A stretch of DNA of 30,006 nucleotides from a virus. The DNA is taken from the IMG/VR virus record IMGVR_UViG_3300017991_000314, positions 1-30,006 of that record, one strand, 5' to 3'. How positions within the stretch are numbered: position 1 is the first letter of the stretch; the number at the start of each line of letters is the position of its first letter. This document shows positions 20,281 to 28,256 of this stretch, one piece after another. The position numbers and the translations under genes were made by a program. The notes below the pieces were generated by a model. The model was not told where the DNA came from, searched no databases, and saw nothing but the letters and a program-made list of their open reading frames with translations.

Positions 20281-20666
20281 TCGGTTAAATCCTTTCTGAG
20301 CTCGGCGAGTCCTTCCCATACCTTCAGCGCTTTATCGCGGAGCTCCTGCTGATTCAATGTACGTCCGATCTGTTGTACGTCGGATCCGTCGTACAATAAA
20401 AACGTTTTATTTACCTGGAGCAGGAGGAAAGCGTTCCCTCCCTTCCTCCAGCGTCTCTCCAGGAAGATTCGCTGCTCCCTGGTGAAGTGATCCAGCTTCA
20501 AGGGCGTCGCCTCCCTGGCCGGCCAGCGGTCGACCTTCTTCAGCTCGACGACGCCCTCGATATAATTGACGTCGGGGAATCCTGGCCAGGCCGGGTTCTC
20601 GACCGGCTTCCCGTCCAGGGGAGCCAGGATCTGCACGACGTTCTTCCTCATGGTTCGTTCGCTCAT
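20235..20666 (-). CDS. PD-(D/E)XK nuclease-like protein (143 aa)
   Basis: The motif PDVNYIEGVVELKK (residues about 31-44), preceded by a loop with PAWPGF, places Asp then Glu and Lys as in the PD-x(n)-E-x-K active site, followed by LDHFTREQRIFLERRWRKGGNAFLLLQV, a pattern of VRR-NUC/Holliday-junction-resolvase-like phage proteins. It should cut DNA in a metal-dependent way, perhaps branched intermediates. It starts at ATG 20666 in an ATGA overlap with the RNA ligase stop; a longer reading from 20735 is inside that gene. The position between ligase and primase fits a replication or recombination role. Confidence 0.7.
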   Translation of the reverse strand: MSERTMRKNVVQILAPLDGKPVENPAWPGFPDVNYIEGVVELKKVDRWPAREATPLKLDHFTREQRIFLERRWRKGGNAFLLLQVNKTFLLYDGSDVQQIGRTLNQQELRDKALKVWEGLAELRKDLTEWLDRGRISERPSTS

Positions 20667-21331
20667 ACGTTCTTGAAGTCCTTCGTCTTTACCTTCGTGA
20701 TCACGCGCTCGCCCGACCTGGTGAAGAGCTCGCACTTCGGCCGGAGAATCAGGCCCTCAGCCCAGAGTTGCTTGTCCTCGGAGACCGCGGAAAGGAAGCC
20801 GTCCTTCACGAAGTCGATCGCCTCGTGGAGGGTCCCGGTGCCGTTGATATTCGGAGCCGACTGGAGTCCCAGGGACTCGGCCACGCCGAAGACGTCCTCG
20901 CGCTTCAGCCACCAGCGCCCGACCCGGACGTCGAAGAGAATGAAGTCCGGGGTCTCCTTCCGGTATCGGCTGCCGACGTTCTGGATCTTCGGGCCGATCC
21001 CTTCACCGAAGAGGATCACGGTCTGCTCCTCGACCTGGGGCTCGTCGAAATGGTTCAGCAGCTTCTCGATCGGGAAGAGCTCTTCCAGTCGCTGGAGCAG
21101 GCTCGCGGGGATCTGAGCTCGATCCGTCCGCCCGCCGATCAACCTCACGGGCCCGCCCTCGGCCGGTGCCAGGGTGATCCGGATATTCGTGCCGTCGACC
21201 TTCTCGCTCCAGTCCCAGGGCACGTTCTGAAGCAGCTCGAACTCGGGCCGGGAGAACTCCTCCGTGAAGGCTCCGGTGCTCGGGTCGCGCTTGAAGATAC
21301 TCTGGATCTTGTGGTATTTAGTGCCTATCAT
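20663..21331 (-). CDS. ATP-dependent RNA ligase (nucleotidyltransferase fold)
   Basis: All nucleotidyltransferase motifs can be read: motif I EKVDGTN with the adenylated Lys44, motif III LFGEGIG (107-113), motif IIIa DFILFDV (129-135), motif IV AEGLILRP (191-198) and motif V ITKVKTKDF (211-219). At 222 residues it is a compact Rnl2-like/RNA_ligase-domain enzyme lacking a C-terminal extension. It should seal 5'-phosphate to 3'-OH RNA ends, unlike RtcB at 9662. It has a strong promoter at 21350-21378 within the 3' end region of the polymerase gene, an AAAGGAG RBS, and leads the transcript for the nuclease and PrimPol. Confidence 0.85.
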   Translation of the reverse strand: MIGTKYHKIQSIFKRDPSTGAFTEEFSRPEFELLQNVPWDWSEKVDGTNIRITLAPAEGGPVRLIGGRTDRAQIPASLLQRLEELFPIEKLLNHFDEPQVEEQTVILFGEGIGPKIQNVGSRYRKETPDFILFDVRVGRWWLKREDVFGVAESLGLQSAPNINGTGTLHEAIDFVKDGFLSAVSEDKQLWAEGLILRPKCELFTRSGERVITKVKTKDFKNV

Positions 21332-21349
21332 GGTATAACTCCTTTACAT

Positions 21350-21378
21350 ATAATACAATCAGATTTTCGACTTGTCAA
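21350..21378 (-). promoter_or_regulatory. Strong leftward sigma70-like promoter
   Basis: Minus strand: TTGACA at 21378-21373 and TATTAT at 21355-21350 with 17 bases between. It is the best sigma70 match in the window and overlaps the last codons of the polymerase gene. It drives the RNA ligase-nuclease-PrimPol genes. Confidence 0.85.
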
Positions 21379-23269
21379 GTTTTTTGATCTCGCCCCAGTT
21401 GGGGCCGATCTCGATATCCACTTTATGGGGCACGGTACACTCGACCGCGTTCAGCATAACCTTCTCCAGCTCAAGAGCTTCGGACGTATTCCAGATCGTC
21501 AGGTCGACCTCGTCATGGACCTGGAGCTGGAGCCTGAAGCCGGCAGCGTCCGCGTCGACCATGGCCTGCTTCATCTGGACCGCGGAGCTCCCCTGGATCA
21601 GCCGGTTCAGGGCCTTGTGAGTCCAGTCCCAGCCGCCCGTAGGACGCTCAGGAAAGCGGCAGCGCCGTCCATCGATCAGAAAGATATATCCGGTCCTCCC
21701 GGCCTTGTTCTGAGCTCTCCAGGCCAGCTCGCGGACGTAGGGGGCCTTCGCGTCGAATGTATCCAGGAGAGCCTGACCTTCGTCGCCGGCGACCTCGATC
21801 ATTTTCGCGAGCCGCCTGCTGGGTACGGTCTTCGTCGGCAGGCCCAGGGAGCGGCAGAACTTCGCGCCTCCCATGCCGTAGCACTTCCCGAGGAAGATAT
21901 TCTTCGCCTCCTTCCTGGGCAGCCCGGTCAGGTCCGCCATAAACTGGTGATTATCCATATCCGGATTATTCCGGTACTCTTCGCGAGCAGCCTCGGCACC
22001 GGTGCAGCCACTGATCGCCGCGTAGTGAGTTAGCCAGCGGGGCTCCTGCTGGGAGAAGTCCTGGCAGCACCAGGTCCCGCCCTCGTCCGGGATATAGATC
22101 CCACGCCAGCGAGGCCCGATCTCCGGATCCCTGGCCGGCTGCTGCTGGAGGTTCGGGTCCGTGCAGCTCATGCGGCCGTAGCGCCCGCCCTGGTCGTCGG
22201 AGCCGTCGTCCCTGGGCCGGCGAAGCTGATTAAAGGTGCAGTGAATCCGGTCGCCTATCGCGTGCCGGACGATTGACGCGACGAAGGTATTCCGGAGCTT
22301 GTTAAACTTCTTCGCCGTCATGATCAGCTCGCCGGCTTCGTGGTTGAGGTTCTTCAGGAACTCGGTCTTTATCGAGGGGAGGTTATTCTTCGGGGTTTTC
22401 GGGACCGTGATCCCGACCTTCTCCAGGCAGGGAGCCAGAGCCGTCGCCTTCGTGGTATCGGAGACGTCGAGCTGGACTCCGGTCAAAGCGGTCAGCTGCT
22501 TCAGTGCCTCGCGCTCCTTCTCCAGGGACCAGGCCTTGATCTGCTCGATCTTGTCGAAGTCGATCCGAACTCCTCGCCGTCTCATCTTCAGAAGAACGGG
22601 GAGCAGCCGGCATTCCATCTCGAAAGCCTTCCAGAGATCTTGCTCGTCGATGATCCGTTCCTGCCGGCGGAGAATCTGGAGCGGCAGCCGGACGTCCTGC
22701 TCGCCGTATGCTCCGACGTGCTTCGCCGGTAGCTGCCAGATATTTTCCTTCATCTTCTTCAGTGTGAAGCCGAAGAGCTCCGAGGCCTTCTTCAGGTGAT
22801 CCTCGGCCTTGCCTGGGATCCCATGCCGGCCGGCGATCGCGTCCAGACTATATTTGAACTGGAGCTCGTCGATCAGGGGCTCGGCGACCTGGACGTCCTT
22901 GAAAAAACGGGGCTCGTACTTCACGCCGTACTGGGCGAGCCAGTCGAGATCGTATTGAAGATTAGCGCCCGCCAGGTCGCCCTTGAAGACCTTCGCCTGG
23001 TCCCGGAGGTACTGGAAGACCTTCTCCTCGACGAGGTTCCCGCCTCCCCGGTGCCTGGTCGGCAGGTAGAAGCTGGGCCCGTCCTCGATCGCGAACGCCA
23101 CGCCGGCGATAAATGAGCCCTCACGCCGGCAGCCTGGGCCGAGCTTCGTCAGCTCGGGGTCGCAGGTCTCGACGTCCACCGCTACGCGCTTCGCGTAACG
23201 CCAGGAGGGTAATCTGGAAAGCGCTGGCGCGCGCCAGGTTGTGCTTGGTTCGAATAAAGGGAATTGCAT
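21359..23269 (-). CDS. polA: Family A DNA polymerase with 3'-5' exonuclease domain
   Basis: The 636-residue protein has a 3'-5' proofreading domain: DVET (Asp32, Glu34), NLQYDLDW (Asp107) and YGEQDVRLPL (Asp192). The polymerase domain follows: motif A CCQDFSQQEPRW (Asp404), motif B RKEAKNIFLGKCYG (Arg452, Lys456, Tyr464) and motif C LQVHDEVDL (Asp586). There is no 5'-3' exonuclease domain, as is usual in phages. The residue matching Phe762 of E. coli Pol I is Leu460. It should replicate the phage DNA with the primase-helicase and perhaps the clamp. The ATG directly abuts the stop of the HD gene (TAA then ATG). The name denotes family only; it is not full-length host PolA. Confidence 0.95.
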   Translation of the reverse strand: MQFPLFEPSTTWRAPALSRLPSWRYAKRVAVDVETCDPELTKLGPGCRREGSFIAGVAFAIEDGPSFYLPTRHRGGGNLVEEKVFQYLRDQAKVFKGDLAGANLQYDLDWLAQYGVKYEPRFFKDVQVAEPLIDELQFKYSLDAIAGRHGIPGKAEDHLKKASELFGFTLKKMKENIWQLPAKHVGAYGEQDVRLPLQILRRQERIIDEQDLWKAFEMECRLLPVLLKMRRRGVRIDFDKIEQIKAWSLEKEREALKQLTALTGVQLDVSDTTKATALAPCLEKVGITVPKTPKNNLPSIKTEFLKNLNHEAGELIMTAKKFNKLRNTFVASIVRHAIGDRIHCTFNQLRRPRDDGSDDQGGRYGRMSCTDPNLQQQPARDPEIGPRWRGIYIPDEGGTWCCQDFSQQEPRWLTHYAAISGCTGAEAAREEYRNNPDMDNHQFMADLTGLPRKEAKNIFLGKCYGMGGAKFCRSLGLPTKTVPSRRLAKMIEVAGDEGQALLDTFDAKAPYVRELAWRAQNKAGRTGYIFLIDGRRCRFPERPTGGWDWTHKALNRLIQGSSAVQMKQAMVDADAAGFRLQLQVHDEVDLTIWNTSEALELEKVMLNAVECTVPHKVDIEIGPNWGEIKKLDKSKI

Positions 23270-23806
23270 TTACTCGCTCCGTGGTGCCGTGGGGGGCTTA
23301 TCAGTCAGCCGGCCCCAGCGGAACTCGCGGACGAAGTCCTGGCACTCCTTCGGCAGGGGAATCGCGCCGGTCATGAAAAGGTCGTAGAGGGTCCGCTGGA
23401 TCTCGTCCGCGTTCTGGTTGCCCAGGGCGAGCTGATCATGGGACCAGAGCCAGAGCTCGATCTTGTCAATCGCGCGGAGCCATTTCTGCTCCTGCTCGGT
23501 CAGCTCGAAGTCGATACCCATCTCGGCGAAGCATGCGTTCTCGACCTCCTCGACCAGCTTGGCCAGCTCGGGGATCGAATACTTCATGGGCCCAGGGATA
23601 TCACCGGTCCAGCGCTCGGCCGCGTCATGCCAGAGCATGGCCTTCACGAGGTTCATGCTGGGCTGCCCAGGGTAGAGAACGAAGAGCAGGCTCAGCGCGT
23701 GATAGGTATGCTCCGCGTTCGTATAGGATCCGTTACTCTGGACCGTATGGACTCGCTGGATCACGCCGGCCTCGCGGACGGCTTTCGCTAATGTTTGTTT
23801 GTTCAT
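23270..23806 (-). CDS. HD-domain 5'-deoxynucleotidase, YfbR-like
   Basis: The HD metal-binding residues are His33 (AEHTYH), His60-Asp61 (WHDAAERWTGD) and Asp114 (AIDKIE), and RVHTVQ plus TGDIPGPMKY match YfbR-like nucleotidases. The enzyme should dephosphorylate 2'-deoxynucleoside 5'-monophosphates and so shape the dNTP pool. The start is ATG 23806 (178 residues), after GAGGACGTC in an ATGA overlap; a longer in-frame start at 23872 lies in the upstream gene. It sits between a thymidylate-synthase-like gene and the polymerase. Confidence 0.8.
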   Translation of the reverse strand: MNKQTLAKAVREAGVIQRVHTVQSNGSYTNAEHTYHALSLLFVLYPGQPSMNLVKAMLWHDAAERWTGDIPGPMKYSIPELAKLVEEVENACFAEMGIDFELTEQEQKWLRAIDKIELWLWSHDQLALGNQNADEIQRTLYDLFMTGAIPLPKECQDFVREFRWGRLTDKPPTAPRSE

Positions 23807-24612
23807 GACGTCCTCAGAGATTCGGAAAGGACCCAGGCCGTGCAGGCTTTCCGCCAGTCCTCGGCGAAGCACGAGTCGAGCTGAGTCTGGGCGAGGCCGA
23901 AGCCTTCATGCTGGAGGGAGGTCCCTGCCTGGTAGATCGGGACCACGACGTTCGAGAAGAAAAGATCCGTATAGGTTCCCCGGTGCTGCTGTTTGGAATA
24001 GGTATCGAGCTCGCGCTCCCATCGATTCAGGGGGATATCGATGATCTTATGAGGACGAATCTCGCCCGTGGAGTAGGGACTTTCCTGCTCGATCGCTTCG
24101 GCGACCTTTTCACAGGAAGCCTTTGCCTTCTCGATATCGATATGAAGGTTCGTCGTCTGCCAGGTCAGCTTCCCGACCGGACAGTCCGCCGCGTGAGCGA
24201 GGATCTCCTGGATCATAGAGACGATGATCGTATCCTGGATCGGATCCGAACTCCTGCCCGTCACGAAGGCGTCGAGATCTTTGACGCTGTTTCGCTGAAA
24301 GGAGGCATAGGTATCGTTTATCATGGTATTGTAGGGAAGGCCGATCTTGTCCTCGCGGAGGAACTTCCCGAACTGCTTCAGCCCTGGGAGATTCGCGAAG
24401 AGCATCTGCATCCCAGCCATGAAGAAGGCGAAAGGATTCATTTTCAGCTCACGGTGAAAGGAGACTCGCTCCATGGGCTTCGTGAGCGTTATGGCCACGG
24501 GCCCGTCGAGTCGAAGAACCTTACCGTCCGCGATCGTCTGACCGCGTTTCAAAAGTAGCTTGCACATAATCGGCAGGCTCTCGTGAAGATTTCTTTCTTG
24601 AATGCAAAGCAT
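23803..24612 (-). CDS. Divergent thymidylate-synthase-like protein lacking the catalytic segment
   Basis: A start at ATG 24612 follows GGAGATACCT. N-terminal features fit phage ThyA relatives: LDGPVAITLTKPMERVSF then KMNPFAFFMAGMQML, which parallels the NPFFHLMEALWML block. GRSSDP (about 119-124 from this start) parallels the RSxD phosphate-binding motif, and VGKLTWQTTNLHID parallels the G-x-L-x(n)-DAHIY region. About 45 residues that hold the catalytic PC in thymidylate synthase are missing, and the catalytic Glu of the NPF block is Ala. It probably keeps the fold but not methylation activity. Neighbouring HD nucleotidase suggests nucleotide metabolism. Family identity by eye only. Confidence 0.5.
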   Translation of the reverse strand: MLCIQERNLHESLPIMCKLLLKRGQTIADGKVLRLDGPVAITLTKPMERVSFHRELKMNPFAFFMAGMQMLFANLPGLKQFGKFLREDKIGLPYNTMINDTYASFQRNSVKDLDAFVTGRSSDPIQDTIIVSMIQEILAHAADCPVGKLTWQTTNLHIDIEKAKASCEKVAEAIEQESPYSTGEIRPHKIIDIPLNRWERELDTYSKQQHRGTYTDLFFSNVVVPIYQAGTSLQHEGFGLAQTQLDSCFAEDWRKACTAWVLSESLRTS

Positions 24613-24635
24613 AGGTATCTCCATAATTTAAAAAG

Positions 24636-24713
24636 TGGTCTGGAGGGCTGGATTCGAACCAGCGACCTCCTGCTTCCAAGGCAGGCGGGCCGACCAAGCT
24701 GCCCCACCTCCAG
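24636..24713 (-). tRNA. tRNA-Pro (anticodon UGG)
   Basis: The minus strand folds as a complete cloverleaf: a 7-bp acceptor stem CTGGAGG/CCTCCAG, a D arm with GGGC/GCCC, an anticodon stem CCTGC/GCAGG with loop CTTGGAA (UGG), a T arm GCTGG/CCAGC with TTCGAAT, then A and an encoded CCA. C1-G72 and A73 are as expected for prolyl-tRNA synthetase recognition. It lies 3 bases after the stop of the 24717-26354 gene and 24 before the ThyA-like gene, inside an operon. Confidence 0.95.
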
Positions 24714-24716
24714 ACT

Positions 24717-26354
24717 CTAATTTTTAGGTTTGCAGCCCTTCGAGCAGGGCATGCCGAATCCGTTCTGATAACCTGAACCGAAGCACTCGTCGCACGTTTC
24801 CTCCTCGACCTCGGGCTCGGCCGTGGGAGTAACACCATAGCTTTCTTCCTTGGCATATGCAAGAGAAACTTCCTCTTTTTCTTCCTCCAGGATCTGAGCA
24901 TAGAGCGAATAATCGGCTCGCTCTTTCACGATCGCTCTGATCACCATACCGTCCGGGTCGAACGTGATCCCGACGGTATCATTTTTCGCGATCATCTTCT
25001 GGCGAATCTGATCGTTCGCGACCTTCAGGACCTGACGCTTCCGGTCCTCGATGCAGGGATCGCAGATCTGATCCTTCCAGGGGATCGGCCGCGCGCATAG
25101 CTTGCAGTAACCGCCCATGTTCTGGGGAGTCAGTTTCGCGGCCACTTTCACCAGGTCCTCCGTCGGGAGCGGATCTTTTCTAATGAAGTCAGGATCCACG
25201 CCGTCGCGAATATCTTCCGCGATATGATCCGTCAGCTCGTGCACGGCCTTCAGGTCGCGGCAGGCCATGATCTCGTTCATCCAGTATTCGACCGCGGTTT
25301 CGAGCTCCTCGTCGATCACCTTATCGAGTAAATGGTGATATCTCAGCTTCGCCGTCATGAACATAGCAGCATAGTCCTCGGAATTGAAAAAGCGATCCTG
25401 CTGGTATTGCGTTTCGAACGTGTTATCGATCGGAGCCGACTGCACGCCCTCGCAGTCCTTCAGGGATTCGAGCGTCGGAGTACAACGGCAGCGAGGATGC
25501 TCCTCGACCACTGGCTCCAGGTTGATCTCATCTCCCACGATAGACTCGACGCGATAGGTCCCGCCTCCACCAGACGGATCAAAGCCGAAGAGCTCCGTGA
25601 TATCAATCCAGTCTCCGACCTTGTAAGGATGCATACTCTTCAGCTGCTCGATCAGGGCGTCGTCCTTGAAGGTGATCTCCATGGGGATCTCGACCCCGAA
25701 GGGCTTGTCCAGGATCCGGCGGATCTGGTCTTTATTCCTTCGCATGACGTCCGCGACTATGCCAGGATTCTCGTTCAGCTTTTTCTTCACTTCCTCCGGG
25801 CTCGCGACGGTGACCGTGATCTCGCCGGCCGGGTCTTCTCCGTGGAGCCTGGACTGAGTCGCGACGGGCCCGCCGCTCTCGAAAAACTTTTTCGCTTTGT
25901 CCGCCCTCTTGGCACAAGATTCGCACGGCTGCCGGGAGGTCGCCAGGTCGACGTAGCCTTTCCCGCCGCACTCCGGGCAGTGCTTCGGCTTCGGGTCGTC
26001 GATGATCAGGAGATCACTCGGGTCGCTCTTCGGAGTATTTGATTTATTCGGAATCACTCCTCCAGTCCGGTGAGCCTGGGCTCGCCGGCTCTTCCGCTGC
26101 TGGAGCTCGTCCCAGTCTCCGAGCTCGATCTGGCCGGGTCCATAGCTCACGTCGTCCTCGATCGAGCAGCCGTTCGAATCTCTATGATAATATCTCAGCA
26201 TGGCCTGAAACCCGCGAGGACTGATCTGGATCTCGATCTTCTTCAAATAGAGGCCCGCGGACTCGATCGTCTTTCCTGTATCGAGATCGAGAATCTCTAT
26301 TTTGTAAGGGTCAGCACTATCCGCAGTTATTCGTATTCGATCAGGGTATTTCAT
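24717..26354 (-). CDS. Large multi-zinc-ribbon protein of unknown function (545 aa)
   Basis: Not recognised as a family. It has several separated Cys clusters: a DnaJ-like CPECGGKGY...CESC (about 125-147), CRCTP (about 289), CKLC...CDPC (about 418-436) and CDECFGSGY...CSKGC near the C-terminus, all likely zinc-binding. An acidic beta-rich domain occupies the N-terminal 90 residues and a helical region about 320-400. No catalytic motif is seen. ATG follows GGAGAGATACC, 12 bases after the previous stop. It may be a scaffold or a multi-contact replication or transcription factor, but that is speculation. The tRNA follows directly. Confidence 0.7.
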   Translation of the reverse strand: MKYPDRIRITADSADPYKIEILDLDTGKTIESAGLYLKKIEIQISPRGFQAMLRYYHRDSNGCSIEDDVSYGPGQIELGDWDELQQRKSRRAQAHRTGGVIPNKSNTPKSDPSDLLIIDDPKPKHCPECGGKGYVDLATSRQPCESCAKRADKAKKFFESGGPVATQSRLHGEDPAGEITVTVASPEEVKKKLNENPGIVADVMRRNKDQIRRILDKPFGVEIPMEITFKDDALIEQLKSMHPYKVGDWIDITELFGFDPSGGGGTYRVESIVGDEINLEPVVEEHPRCRCTPTLESLKDCEGVQSAPIDNTFETQYQQDRFFNSEDYAAMFMTAKLRYHHLLDKVIDEELETAVEYWMNEIMACRDLKAVHELTDHIAEDIRDGVDPDFIRKDPLPTEDLVKVAAKLTPQNMGGYCKLCARPIPWKDQICDPCIEDRKRQVLKVANDQIRQKMIAKNDTVGITFDPDGMVIRAIVKERADYSLYAQILEEEKEEVSLAYAKEESYGVTPTAEPEVEEETCDECFGSGYQNGFGMPCSKGCKPKN

Positions 26355-26366
26355 GGTATCTCTCCA

Positions 26367-26822
26367 TTATCTGATTAATTCCAGCCGGCCGTCCTCGTGC
26401 TCGGTCAGCCCATAGCCCAGGTCCCGGCAGAGCTGCCTCAGCGCCTCCCTGGCCTGTTTCCTGGTATGCTGAAGCGCTGCTCGCACTTCCTCGAAGGTCG
26501 TGCCGTTTTTGAGCAGCCTCATCATGATCTCGCGTTGCGTACTTCTCCGGACCTTCTTCGACCGGCCCTTCCTCTTGGCCGGCTGCTTCTCCACGATCAG
26601 GGGCTGCCTGGGGGCTCCTCGTCGCGTCGTCGGCTTCTTCGAGGGTCTCCGCCTCTCTATCTCGACGAGCCGCTCCAGGATGATCCTCACGGCCTCAGCG
26701 GTCGATTTAAACTCCTTCACCCTCCACCGGGGATTCGTGGAGTTATAGAGCTTCACCAGCTCCTCCATGGTCAGCTGCTCCAGCTTCCCGCTGGAGATCA
26801 CTCTTTCCGCTCTGTCTACCAT
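26367..26822 (-). CDS. Putative DNA-binding protein (151 aa)
   Basis: The start is ATG 26822, which overlaps the helicase stop; an in-frame extension to 26978 lies inside the helicase gene. Residues 19-49 (MEELVKLYNSTNPRWRVKEFKSTAEAVRIILERL) resemble a short helical domain found in phage and DUF3489-type proteins. A basic linker (KKPTTRRG...KRKGRSKKVRRS) leads to a winged-helix-like C-terminus (QREIMMRLLKNGTTFEEVRAALQHTRKQAREALRQL). This suggests DNA binding, perhaps with the helicase; no enzyme motif is seen. Confidence 0.65.
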   Translation of the reverse strand: MVDRAERVISSGKLEQLTMEELVKLYNSTNPRWRVKEFKSTAEAVRIILERLVEIERRRPSKKPTTRRGAPRQPLIVEKQPAKRKGRSKKVRRSTQREIMMRLLKNGTTFEEVRAALQHTRKQAREALRQLCRDLGYGLTEHEDGRLELIR

Positions 26823-28117
26823 GGGGGGTTCGCCTCCTGTTCGATCACCACGGAGGAATAGGCGTTCTTGTCGATGATCGTCACCTCGTCCGCCGCCCTG
26901 GTGATCGCGGTATATAGCCAGCGATATTCTGCCTCGCGGAAGGACTTGCTCTCGTCGATCACAAGGACCCGCGTCCACTGGGAGCCCTGGGCTTTATGGA
27001 CGGTCAGAGCGTAACCATAATCGAAGGCCTCGGCCTCGCGGATCTCCCAGTGAGGGAGCTCCTTTTCTCGGTTCTCAAAATAATGACGGTGAGCCTCGAC
27101 GGTCAGCTTCAGATCGCCGTCCGGCTCTTTCACGGTCAGCATGATCCGATCCTCGTCGACTTCCTCGCTCCAAACCACGTCCCAGAGTGCACCATTAAGC
27201 AGGCCGAGGTCGTGGTTATTCCGGAGGCAGACCAGGCGATCGCCTTCCTGGGGCAGGTGAGACGACCGGCCCAGGACCTCGCGGATCTGCCGGTTCAGGT
27301 CGTGCCGGGTCGCGTTCAGTCCGACCAGGATCTGGTCGTATCCCAGGAGGTCCTCGATCTTGAGGATCCCCTTCGAAAGCCAGCGACTGGATCCGTACTC
27401 GCCCAGGGGAGGGCGTTCACGGTGCCGGACCTTCGTCGCGAGGTCGATCACCGGGGAGTCCGCGGCCTGCCGGTGGATCTCGGTCAGGGTATAGTCCGGG
27501 TCTCTCTTCGTAAAAAATCCACCCGATTTCACTGGGGGCAGCTGAGCAGGATCGCCCAGGACCAGGACGGGCACGTCGAAGGAGAGCAGGTCCATTCCCA
27601 TGTCCTCGCCTACCATGGAGACCTCATCGATCACCACGAGCGAGGCCCGCTTCACTTCGGATTCGTTGTTCAGGGAGAACGCCGGCCGCTTCAGGTTCTG
27701 CTCCTCGCGCTTGACGTAGTAGGTCAGATCCCGGACCTTGATCAGGGCCTCGTTCAGCGTGACGTTCTGGATCTGGACGCCGGCCTGGAGATCGTCGCGG
27801 GTCTTCTCCCAGTAGGCGAGATCCTTTTTCATCTTCTCAAGTTTCAGCCGGCTTTTATCTCGGGGGAGGTAAATCATTTTGTGGATCGTGGTCGCGTTGC
27901 GGCAGCCCATGTTCCGCATGACCAGGGCAGCCTTCCCGGTGAAAGCACCGAAGAGGACCTTCCCGTTCACGTCCGCGGCCAGGTGCCGCGCGAGGGTCGA
28001 CTTCCCAGTGCCGGCGTAGCCGGCCAGGTAGAAGACCTGCTGCTGGCCAGGGTTCTCGATCCAGCGCCTGGCCAGGTCGAGGGCTTCCAGCTGCTGAGGG
28101 CTCCAGCTAATTTCCAT
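26816..28117 (-). CDS. SF1B helicase, RecD/Dda-like
   Basis: The 433-residue protein has helicase motif I AGYAGTGKST (32-41), Ia-like GAFTGKAAL, motif II VVIDEVSMV (161-169), motif III LGDPAQLPPV (187-196), motif V ALTVHKAQGSQW (about 376-387) and motif VI YTAITRA (about 406-412). It lacks the long N-terminal domains of RecD2, so it is of T4 Dda size. It should move 5' to 3' on single-stranded DNA, acting in origin melting or fork restart. ATG follows GAAAGGATGAACC. Upstream lies a long inverted repeat. Confidence 0.9.
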   Translation of the reverse strand: MEISWSPQQLEALDLARRWIENPGQQQVFYLAGYAGTGKSTLARHLAADVNGKVLFGAFTGKAALVMRNMGCRNATTIHKMIYLPRDKSRLKLEKMKKDLAYWEKTRDDLQAGVQIQNVTLNEALIKVRDLTYYVKREEQNLKRPAFSLNNESEVKRASLVVIDEVSMVGEDMGMDLLSFDVPVLVLGDPAQLPPVKSGGFFTKRDPDYTLTEIHRQAADSPVIDLATKVRHRERPPLGEYGSSRWLSKGILKIEDLLGYDQILVGLNATRHDLNRQIREVLGRSSHLPQEGDRLVCLRNNHDLGLLNGALWDVVWSEEVDEDRIMLTVKEPDGDLKLTVEAHRHYFENREKELPHWEIREAEAFDYGYALTVHKAQGSQWTRVLVIDESKSFREAEYRWLYTAITRAADEVTIIDKNAYSSVVIEQEANPPW

Positions 28118-28143
28118 GGTTCATCCTTTCGTATATCAAAGAA

Positions 28144-28212
28144 GAGGTCCGGGGCCGGCGAGGGGGAGAGATACCTAAATAAGCCTATATGAGACGCGCA
28201 ACCCCAGACCTC
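28144..28212. repeat. 11-bp inverted repeat before the helicase gene
   Basis: GAGGTCCGGGG (28144-28154) pairs with CCCCAGACCTC (28202-28212), one G-U, around a 47-base loop. On the minus strand TCTTCTTT follows, on the plus strand ATTTTAT follows. It lies between the stop of the 28257 gene and the helicase RBS and may be an attenuator or a terminator; no promoter is certain. Confidence 0.55.
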
Positions 28213-28256
28213 ATTTTATCGTCGTTCCCCTGCTCTCTCCCGAACAGGGTAGGAGG

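Noticed and set aside
24636-24713. Plus-strand tRNA-Trp (anticodon CCA) reading
   Set aside because: The T-arm GGTTCGAATCC, encoded CCA end and D-arm order occur only on the minus strand, giving tRNA-Pro(UGG).
24636-24713. The tRNA gene as a phage attachment site
   Set aside because: It is a full gene inside a phage operon, with no integrase nearby and no second copy of its 3' end in the window.
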